Below are positions 9,781-17,145 of a stretch of DNA of 64,000 nucleotides, piece after piece. Positions within the stretch are counted from its first letter, which is position 1. Each line of letters opens with the position of its first letter. The translations under genes were made by a program, and so were the position numbers. The notes under the pieces were generated by a model. That model was given only the letters and a program-made list of their open reading frames with translations, searched no databases and was not told the DNA's origin. The stretch is from contig CAVXPU010000010.1 of NCBI GenBank assembly GCA_963763855.1, forward strand, positions 1-64,000, written 5' to 3'. This stretch comes from JAIBCC01 sp963763855. GTDB taxonomy: Bacteria; Acidobacteriota; Blastocatellia; Pyrinomonadales; Pyrinomonadaceae.

Positions 9781-9875
9781 AGAGCAAATGAGTAGTTTGA
9801 GGGGCCGCCACCTGGCCGCTGTCGACATGCCATCGGTGCACTGGGCGAGGCCCCACGCGAGGACCAGCGCCAATT

Positions 9876-10641
9876 CTAGGGCTTCGAGGTCGCCACTCGG
9901 ATCGGATGGTTGTGGGCGGCCAACGCACCGGGCCGAGCTTGCGCGGCCGCAACCGGCGTTGCCCCGGCGCCAACAATCACGACGGTCGGGCGGCCACTGT
10001 GCAGCAGCGCGGCGTGCGCCAAATCGCATCGAGCCGTGCTCGGTGTGCAGTTGATCGGCCCAACCCGCTCGCGAGACAACGCTGGTCGGTGTTGCCGCCG
10101 GCCAACCTTGAACCACCAGGCGCCTGGCCAGCGCCGCAAGCTGTTTGCCGGCCATGTAGAACACTTCGGTGTCGGCATGGTGCCCGCCGAGCAGGCGGAA
10201 CTCGTTCGTCATGGCCGTGCTCAGGCTGACGCTGCGACCGCGCCCGCGACGCGTCAAGGGCCGTTGGGTTGCAGCCGCTGCGGCGATCGCAGCCGTGACG
10301 CCGGGCACCACTTCGCAAGCGATGCCCGCCACAGCGAGCGCTTCGAGTTCTTCTTCCAGGCGGCCGAACACGCTCGGGTCGCCCCCCTTGAGCCGCACCA
10401 CCACCTCGCATTCGCCGGCGTGTTTGACGAGCAACGCGTTGATCGTCGCCTGCCCGGTGCTCTGGGCGAAGCCGCGCTTGCCCACGTTGATCCAGCGCGC
10501 ATGCGGGGCCCATTCGCGCAGGGCCGGGTCAACCAGCGAATCGAACAACACCACCTGTGCCAGCGCCAGCTTGCGTGCGCCGCGCAGAGTGATCAGGTCG
10601 GCCGCGCCCGGCCCGGCACCAATGAAGAAAACCTGGCCCAT
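9876..10641 (-). pseudogene. cobA: uroporphyrinogen-III C-methyltransferase, one frameshift
   Basis: SAM-dependent SUMT that methylates uroporphyrinogen III to precorrin-2 for siroheme (EC 2.1.1.107). It starts at ATG 10641 (MGQVFFIGAGPGAADLITLR), the standard N-terminus. Further motifs are VRLKGGDPSVFGR, EVVPGVTAAIAAAA, QRPLTRRG and TEVFYMAGKQL. At about 10030 the frame moves, and the C-terminus continues as HAALLHSGRPTVVIVGAGAT to the stop at 9876. It begins 3 bases after the cysN stop. Siroheme is the cofactor of sulfite reductase, so it belongs with cysDN functionally. The single indel is likely a sequencing error. Confidence 0.85.
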
Positions 10642-10644
10642 CGC

Positions 10645-11974
10645 TCAGATGAGTGCTTTGACGAGCAAGTGCGCCGCTGGTGCGGTGACTCGCCGGGTCG
10701 ACAACGATCAGCGCGCCACCCACCCGGTTCGTCTCATAGGCTTCGACCGGCAACGCCTGCTGCGTTTCCATCACCACGGTGCCGATGTCATTGACGGCGA
10801 GCTGGTGCGCGTCGGTTGCCTCCAGCGAGTGGATGTCCAGCACACTTTCGATTTCGGATGATGCGTGCGTGGGTCCAGCGGTTGCCATGCCGCACCCAGT
10901 ACTTTCGGCCCACCACGGCCGGCTCGGTGTCGAGCCAGGCCAGTGTGGCGGAGAAGCGGTTCACCTCGCGCACCGTGTCGGGCGTGGCGATCCAGTCGCC
11001 GCGCGACACGTCGAGCTGGCGGTCCAGCACGACACCCGCCGACTGCCCGGCAATCACTTCGTCGACCACCTCGCCGGCCAGGCGAACTTCGGCGACGGTG
11101 GCGCGCTGGCCACTGGGCAGCAGCGCGACGGCGTCGCCTGCTCGAACGCTGCCATGCGCGATGCGGCCCCACAGCGTGCGCGGCTGGTTGCCGGTGCCCT
11201 CACCTTCGCGAGCCACATACTGAACCGGCAGCAGCAGATGGCCCGTGCGGCGTTCCTGGGCTGCAGGCAGGCTTTCGAGCAACTGCAATAGCGACGGGCC
11301 GCTGTACCAGCTGACATTCAGCGGCGTGGTGACGTTGTCGCCGCGCAGCGCCGAGACCGGCACCACACCGGCCACTGCGATGCCCGCATCGGCAGCAAAG
11401 GCCAACAGTGCCTCTCGCACCGCGCCGTAAGCGTGCTCGCGGGTCGGCGACCGCGTCGAGCTTGTTCACCGCGAAGACGATGCTTGGCACTCTGAGCAAG
11501 GCGGCCAACAAGGCATGGCGTCGGGTTTGCGCCAGCAGTTTCACCGGGCTGCTCCAGCGTGTCGAGTTTGGTGATGTCCACCAGCACCACGGCGGCGTCG
11601 CTGCCGGCGGCGGCGGTCACCATGTTGCGCGTGTACTGCTCGTGGCCAGGCGCGTCGGCGATGATGAACTTGCGTTTTGGGGTCGCGAAATAGCGAAACG
11701 CCACGTCGATCGTGATGCCCTGTTCGCGTTCGGCCTCCAACCCGTCGGTCAGCAAAGACAGGTCGAAACCCGGCCCACCGCCTACCGGAGCCAAGCCCGC
11801 AGCGCGCTTTTCGAGCGTATCGATCTGATCGGCCAGGATGGCGCGGCTGTCGTACAGCAGCCGGCCGATCAGCGTGCTCTTGCCGTCGTCCACCGAACCC
11901 GCGGTCAGGAAGCGCAGCGCCCGGTGGTCAGGCACGGCGGCAGCGGCGGCGGAGCTCGAATTCAATCGGTTCAT
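10645..11974 (-). pseudogene. cysN: sulfate adenylyltransferase subunit 1 CysN, several frameshifts
   Basis: GTPase subunit of ATP sulfurylase, which makes APS from sulfate and ATP. It starts at ATG 11974 (MNRLNSSSAAAAAVPDHRAL), sharing one base with the cysD stop. GTPase motifs are G1 GSVDDGKSTLIGRLL, G2 region REQGITIDVAFRYF, G3 DAPGHEQYTRN and G4 FAVNKLDAV. Frames change at about 11555, 11430, 10850 and 10665. The last one restores the ending LLVKALI at 10645. The total length is normal for CysN without a fused APS kinase. Four indels in one housekeeping gene point to sequence quality, not to decay. Confidence 0.85.
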
Positions 11975-12090
11975 CAGAAGTAGCCCTCTTTCTTGCGCCG
12001 CTCCATCGACGAGTCGGACGTGCGGTCATCCATGCGCGTGGCGCCACGTTCGCTGACCGTGACCTGGAGCGTTTCGGCAACCAAAGACAT
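11974..12090 (-). CDS. cysD: sulfate adenylyltransferase subunit 2 CysD, C-terminal fragment
   Basis: Only the last 38 residues remain: VAETLQVTVSERGATRMDDR followed by SMERRKKEGYF, the typical CysD C-terminus. The stop overlaps the cysN start by one base (TGATG). About 260 N-terminal residues are missing because the GC-rich sequence stops at about 12,090. The methionine at 12,090 is internal to the normal protein and not a start. Confidence 0.85.
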   Translation of the reverse strand: MSLVAETLQVTVSERGATRMDDRTSDSSMERRKKEGYF

Positions 12091-12093
12091 ATT
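12085..12093. other. join between two unrelated genomes
   Basis: On the left the minus-strand cysD coding sequence ends abruptly inside the gene. On the right a plus-strand CHAT-domain gene begins abruptly inside its gene, with the frame open across the join only by chance. Base composition changes from GC-rich to AT-rich at this point and stays changed for 52 kb. No repeat, IS end, integrase or tRNA lies at the join. Confidence 0.85.
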
Positions 12094-12758
12094 TAATTGA
12101 AAATACGCAAATTAGCTACGCTCCGTCGATTGCAATTTTAGTCAACCAGCTTAATAACCCAACTCCCAATCGTCAGACATTTCAGGTTTTTTCTAACGCC
12201 CTTTATAACAATCTTTTTCTCAAATATGCTGATGTTGAAGCACAAAATCTAGCCAAAATGTTTCGCGTTCAGCCGAACTTAAACTCAACTGTCTCGTCTT
12301 TTGAAAAGTTATCCGATAAATCCGATATTGTTCATTTTTCAATGCACGCGGAAGCGGATAATGATGAAGCATTTAATTCTTTTCTTGCCTTCAAGCCGAT
12401 TGGCAAAGACGATGGAAAGCTGACCGTTGATGAATTGTTAAAGATGCAATTAAAGAGAGGCAGTTTGGTGTTTTTAGCTTCGTGCGATACCAATAATGTT
12501 TTTAATGGCGAGGGTTTAGTCAGTTTGGCGTGGGGGATGATGGGTGCAGGGGCTTCAACCGTTATCTCGGCTCAATGGGAAGCCAACGATGAATCTACCG
12601 ACAAATTTACGCAAGCCTTTTATAAAAATTATCAACAAGGAATATCATCAGCCGAAGCATTGCAAAAAGCCTCAATTGAAATGATAAATAATCCTAACAA
12701 AAAAATGAATGAGCCTTATTTTTGGGCTGAATTTACACTAAATGGTGATTACCGCTAA
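12093..12758 (+). CDS. CHAT-domain cysteine peptidase, C-terminal fragment
   Basis: C-terminal catalytic domain of a CHAT (caspase HetF-associated with TPR) protein, cut at its 5' end by the join at about 12,090. It reads LIENTQISYAPSIAILVN upstream of the first ATG, so that ATG (12258) is not the real start. The catalytic His is in DIVHFSMHAEAD and the Cys in VFLASCDTNN. The C-terminal helix region VISAQWEANDESTDKFTQAF is standard for the family. TPR repeats expected upstream are missing. CHAT peptidases act in signalling and in some defence systems; with the N-terminus lost the role cannot be told. Confidence 0.85.
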   Translation, partial: LIENTQISYAPSIAILVNQLNNPTPNRQTFQVFSNALYNNLFLKYADVEAQNLAKMFRVQPNLNSTVSSFEKLSDKSDIVHFSMHAEADNDEAFNSFLAFKPIGKDDGKLTVDELLKMQLKRGSLVFLASCDTNNVFNGEGLVSLAWGMMGAGASTVISAQWEANDESTDKFTQAFYKNYQQGISSAEALQKASIEMINNPNKKMNEPYFWAEFTLNGDYR

Positions 12759-13076
12759 TTTAATCTAAAAAATCTTTCCTGCCTTTTCATACAATTAACC
12801 AATTCAAAGGGTTTTATAATTGTCAAAAGAAAACCACAAATTGAACAAGAAGTTTTGCTCAATGAAAAAAGCCTCGACGTTAGTTTCAGTAACATCTCGG
12901 CTTTAATTTAAGTGCTTCTGCTGTTGTTTAGGACAACAGATGCGAACCCTCAAACAGGTTGTATCTTAACGCAAAAAACAGCAGATGTCTAAGTAATCGT
13001 AAAAATTGAAAAATGAAAAGCCTATGTCCAAAACATTTTCAATTTTTTTCCTAGCCAAATTTTAAGGAGACTAGAG
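12759..13076. other. 318-base intergenic region with two hairpins
   Basis: No gene is visible. Two inverted repeats stand out. AAAGCC (12868-12873) with GGCTTT (12899-12904) is followed by TAATTTA and is a possible terminator for the CHAT gene. CTGTTGT/ACAACAG (12921-12939) has a 5-base loop. The ribosome site AAGGAG precedes ATG 13077. Confidence 0.5.
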
Positions 13077-15493
13077 ATGAAAAGTCATTTCACACAAAAA
13101 TTTATGGCAGGTTTGACTCTGTTTGCCGTTTACGCACTTTCGTTGCCAAATTTAGCGGCTGCTTCACCTTTGTCAAAACCTGCTTCTCAACCTCAACCGA
13201 ACAACGGTTCCTGCACAAGCTGTTCCACTTGCGGCGACAATGGCGAGAGTTTTCAAAGCAAACTTGCCACTCTTGGAAAACAGACTCAACAAAACCCATT
13301 GATGCCGGTTAAAAAATCAATTTTTAATGGAATTCCGGTTGAATTTGTCAGTTCAAAATCAGGCGAATTATCTTTCGCCATCAACGATATTTTATTTGCC
13401 GGAAGTTCACCGTTGCTTTTTCAAAGAATTTATTCGAGCAATAACACCCAAGACATTGGGCTTGGCAAAGGCTGGAACTTTAGCTTTAACGACAAAATTG
13501 AGGCAAATGCTTTTGAAGCCACATTGACCAATAGTTCAGGTGAAAAATATCAATTCATCGGCGAAGGTCTGCGAGTTGATAAAGGCGGAAATACCGAAAA
13601 ATTTGTTTTGAAAAACGACGAACCCGCAATGACTGAAAGTTTTATTGTAATCAATCAAACGACTATAAAGGAAAAAAATGAGTTTGCCGAGAAAACTTAC
13701 GAAAAATACGGCGAAGCATTCTTTGTTACCAAAATTAAACTTTCCAATAACGACACAATTAATTTGGAGCGACATAAAGATGGCAGATTAGCCAAAATCT
13801 CTAACAAAATCGGTGAAATTGCCTTGAAATGGTCTGATGGTTCAAAGCCGCGTTTATTAGGGTTGAAAGATAGTGCGAAACGTGAAGTTAGCTTTGAACA
13901 ACGCGATGGTTATTTGAAAAAGGTAAAAACAGCCTTAGGCGGAAATTGGCATTACAATTATGAAAAAAATCGTCTGACACAAGCGGTTGACGGAATGAAC
14001 CGGACAATGCTCAAAGTTCAATACGACGAAAACGGCAGAGTAATTGAATCAGGTGATGCGATCAGAACAAACACTTTTCGCTATGACCAAGATTACACGG
14101 CAGTAACCGATTCAATGAAATATGCTTTGATGATTGAGCATAATGAAAACGGCAGCGTCAAACAAAGCCTTGACCAATACGGCTCTTTTGCGGAATTCAA
14201 ATGGGACGAATCAAATCGCCTTTCTGAAATTAACGACGAAAACGGCAAAAATGCTTCTTTTACATACGATTCAAAGGGAAAATTGACCAAACAATTTATG
14301 CGAAGTCAGGGCGAACGCAAGTTCGAATATGACCCGGAAGGAAATTTGACTACATCTAGCGATGTCAATAAATATACCAAAATCGAGTATGACGGGCAAT
14401 CAAATCCGGTTAGCCGAACAACGAAACATGGCGATAATTTTGTCATAGCCAAGTTTGATGCCAACGGAAAAAACAGTGAAATTGAAGCCTCAAACGGCAG
14501 AAAAGTGAATATTAAACGCAATGCCAAAGGACAAGAATCTGACAATTTCCTTATTCAGATAATGGCAAATTTGAGTATGGCTATGATGCGGCTGGAAGAA
14601 AATCTATCGAAAAAATGCCATCCGGTTCAACTTATAAGTCAACCTTTAATGCTGACAATAAAGTCATAAGGACGGTTGATTCAAAAGGCAATAAAGTTAC
14701 CGCCGAATATGACCAAAGCGGATTATTGCAAAAAATCGGCAATGGTAAATTCTGGATCAAAAATACACGCGATGAAGCCGGACGGATTATCAAAGTCGAA
14801 TCGTCCGCTGGTAAAACGCGACAATTTGGTTATGACGCTCGCGGTGCATTGACGGAATATACAAATTCCAAGGGTGTTGTCACCAAATTTAGCTATACCG
14901 AACAAGGGAAACTAAAATCAGCAGTCAGTTCAAAAGGAGTTATATTCAAAGGAGATAACCCACAGAAATCAAAAGAAGTTGCTTTTCTAAAAGCCGACTA
15001 TTCCGCTGAACCTCTGCAGTTTGACGATTTTAGTCAGTGCGGTGTTTTTGGTGATAATTTCGGATCCTTTTCATCGACCGCAAGTGTAAACGATCAGACG
15101 CTTGACCTAAGCACAAGCCAAATGTTTTGTGATCCTTTCGCAGGGATGGGAAGTTCTTTTGGTGTCGGCGGATTCTTGGGTTCGTTTTCTGGAAATCAGG
15201 AGTGTTTTGACAAATTAGTTTGTACAACAAAGATAGTTGCATGTGCCGGAGGAATATATACAGTTGTTGGAGGTTTTATTGCTGCTGCAACCTGTCCAAC
15301 CATCATAGGCTGTCTTATTGCTGTCGCAGGGGTAACGATTGGAGGAGCTGCAATCGGTTTGAATTGCGGAGCCGCCATAAGAATATGTCGTTCGAAAAGA
15401 GTCTGTCCCAGCTCAAATGGTAATGGCTTAGATTTCGATGATTTATTGGATGATGATTGGGGTTATATTACTGATGTTTACGACATTCCTTAA
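13077..15493 (+). pseudogene. secreted YD/RHS-repeat protein with Cys/Gly-rich hydrophobic C-terminus, one frameshift
   Basis: Starts at ATG 13077 with a signal peptide (MKSHFTQKFMAGLTLFAVYA, cleavage after LAAA). A Cys-rich linker (SCTSCSTCGD) follows, then a DUF6531-like RHS entry (PLLFQRIYSSNNTQDIGLGK) and many YD repeats (KFEYDPEGNLTTSSD, FGYDARGALTEYTN). One base is missing near 14547, probably a T in a T-run; restoring it joins the frames at DNFPYSDNGKFEYGYD. The tail (about 15200-15400) has seven cysteines in a Gly/Ala/Ile-rich hydrophobic segment (CTTKIVACAGG, CPTIIGCLIAVAG), then an acidic end. RHS shells usually carry a C-terminal toxin; the tail is reminiscent of halocin-C8-like peptides. 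Toxin activity is inference. The frameshift may be phase variation, decay or sequencing error. Confidence 0.75.
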
Positions 15494-15568
15494 ACGATAA
15501 AACTTACTTGAGGTTGATACCAATCAACCTCAAGCATATCAATTGAATTTAATAATTAGGAGAACAAA

Positions 15569-15847
15569 ATGAATTTGTCTGATATTAACATAATCAATGG
15601 CATTGATCTGATTGAGTTTATTTCCGTTTTTTTTGCCATAATTTTTAGCCTTTATTGTATGAAAGTGCCAGGCATACGACGAAAAGAGTTAAGACTATTT
15701 CTGATATTAGGATTTTGGGTGATTTACGCGTTTCTGCTTTTTATTCCCCAGTCAATCGGATCATGGTTATTCAGAGTATCGGCAATTTTCTCGGTCACTA
15801 TTTTGTTATTTCTTGTGAAAAGAAAAGTCTCAAGCATTAAGAAATAG
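15569..15847 (+). CDS. small integral membrane protein, possible immunity protein
   Basis: 92 residues with three predicted membrane segments (ISVFFAIIFSLYCM, LFLILGFWVIYAFLLFIP, LFRVSAIFSVTILLFLV) and a basic C-terminus. A good ribosome site (TTAGGAG) lies before ATG 15569. It starts 76 bases after the RHS-type gene on the same strand. I do not recognise the family. Position directly behind a putative polymorphic toxin with a hydrophobic tail suggests an immunity role against a membrane-active toxin, but nothing in the sequence itself proves it. Confidence 0.65.
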   Translation: MNLSDINIINGIDLIEFISVFFAIIFSLYCMKVPGIRRKELRLFLILGFWVIYAFLLFIPQSIGSWLFRVSAIFSVTILLFLVKRKVSSIKK

Positions 15848-15996
15848 GGTTACCAACCCCCAAAATATTATAAATAGTAGCGTATTCTTTGCATTTAATA
15901 CCTTGACCATCAAAATTCCAAAGATGATCTAGGCAACATTTGCCACATTTTAAGAAAACTAACTAAACAAAACTAAAATTTCCAACTCTTAAATAA

Positions 15997-16015
15997 TTTA
16001 CAGGTTGCCTGTAAA
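15997..16015. promoter_or_regulatory. perfect palindrome next to a ribosome site
   Basis: TTTACAGG and CCTGTAAA separated by TTG form an 8-bp perfect hairpin that ends one or two bases before the ribosome site CGGAG of the gene at 16027. It could be an operator or a hairpin modulating translation. Confidence 0.45.
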
Positions 16016-16026
16016 CGGAGATTCCT

Positions 16027-17127
16027 ATGCCAAAAATCAGCGTATACATTTTAATTATGCTCCTTTCGTTCACACTAAAAGCTCAAACTCCGATTGAAAA
16101 AAGTAAGGCGGGTTGGGCTTCGGGCGAAGTTATAGAGGTTAAACAAGGCGAGAGTATTTTATTAAAAATAACCGCTGAATATATTGACGTTCATTTAGGA
16201 GCCGTAACTATTTTCAGAAAGATCTCACCCGAAAATCCAAAGATCACAGCCGCTATCGAATCTGCACTCTCAGAAATCAGCAAAGGCGATAAAATTTTAG
16301 TTACCGGAATTGTTTCTGCTGGTAAAAAATCAATTACTGCTCAAACAATTTATTTGGTGACAAAATCAGACCTTGCTCAAAAATTATCGGTGGAACGCAA
16401 TCGGTGGCAAACGCACGGGGTTGCGGGAAAGGTTGTGGCAATTGATCTCATAACTCAGCAGATTACTTTGGCTATCCGTAGTCTGCAAGGGGAAATAAAA
16501 GTTATTTTGTTGCCAAAAGAAAATGCCGAATATCTTCGTTACGCAACAGATTCAGCTAAATTTGCTGATGCGGTTTCCGGTAGTTTGGCAGATGTAAAAA
16601 TTGGCAATCAACTTCGGGCAATGGGTGAAAAAAGTGCAGACGGTTTAATTTTTTTGGCGGAAAAATATCTCTTTGGTTCATTCAAAATGTTAGCCGGAAA
16701 TATAAAATCTCTTGATATAGCCAAAAATGAACTGACGATTACTGATATGCAAAGTAAAAAATTGATAGTAATTTCCTTGAAAAATAATACTGTTTTGAAA
16801 AAATTTCCGCCTGAAATTGCTCAGATGATGGCGATGCAGATGCAAGCTGAAAAAGCTCAACCTCAAACCGTAAAACCAACTCGCCGTAATTTTGATGAAA
16901 TGTTGGAACGTCTGCCAAATCTGAACATTTCCGAACTGAAAATTGGTGATGCTATCGGCATTTCCTGCATTATCGGGACTACGCCAGATAAATATACAGC
17001 GGTAAAACTTCTTTCGGGGGTTGAACCATTCTTAAAACCTCCGCAAATTGCTAAAACAGGCGGAAATAATGCAACTAATCAACCTCAGACAATTAACATT
17101 CCCGGATTGGAAAATATCGAGAATTAA
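16027..17127 (+). CDS. secreted DUF5666-like repeat protein
   Basis: 366 residues with a signal peptide (MPKISVYILIMLLSFTLKAQ). Three to four tandem beta-rich OB-like units follow, each with a pattern of modulation such as ASGEVIEVKQGESILLKI, VAGKVVAIDLITQQITLAI and LAGNIKSLDIAKNELTITD. This resembles DUF5666-type proteins, common in Acidobacteriota. The C-terminus is Gln/Asn-rich and ends GLENIEN. It lies 18 bases before an Oar-like TonB protein, so the two are probably cotranscribed and exported together. Function is unknown; a periplasmic accessory or ligand-binding role is inferred from context only. Confidence 0.72.
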   Translation: MPKISVYILIMLLSFTLKAQTPIEKSKAGWASGEVIEVKQGESILLKITAEYIDVHLGAVTIFRKISPENPKITAAIESALSEISKGDKILVTGIVSAGKKSITAQTIYLVTKSDLAQKLSVERNRWQTHGVAGKVVAIDLITQQITLAIRSLQGEIKVILLPKENAEYLRYATDSAKFADAVSGSLADVKIGNQLRAMGEKSADGLIFLAEKYLFGSFKMLAGNIKSLDIAKNELTITDMQSKKLIVISLKNNTVLKKFPPEIAQMMAMQMQAEKAQPQTVKPTRRNFDEMLERLPNLNISELKIGDAIGISCIIGTTPDKYTAVKLLSGVEPFLKPPQIAKTGGNNATNQPQTINIPGLENIEN

Positions 17128-17145
17128 CTCAACAGGAGAAAAATA

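Noticed and set aside
40..11983. Long open frames on the opposite strand of istA, the TonB receptor, cysN and the ferredoxin reductase
   Set aside because: GC-rich coding DNA leaves shadow frames open; their translations are Arg/Ala/Pro-rich and match nothing.
1..12090. The GC-rich 12 kb as a recent horizontally acquired island in the Acidobacteriota genome
   Set aside because: It carries core genes (cysDN, tRNA-Asn, fdxA), is cut mid-gene with no integrase or repeat, and has a different error pattern. A misjoin explains it better.
12258..12758. CHAT protein as a complete 166-residue gene starting at 12258
   Set aside because: The frame stays open and homologous upstream to the join (LIENTQISYAPS), so the gene is truncated, not short.
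14615..15493. A separate gene starting at 14615 behind the RHS gene
   Set aside because: The YD repeats run on from the first frame with one base missing; there is no ribosome site at 14615.
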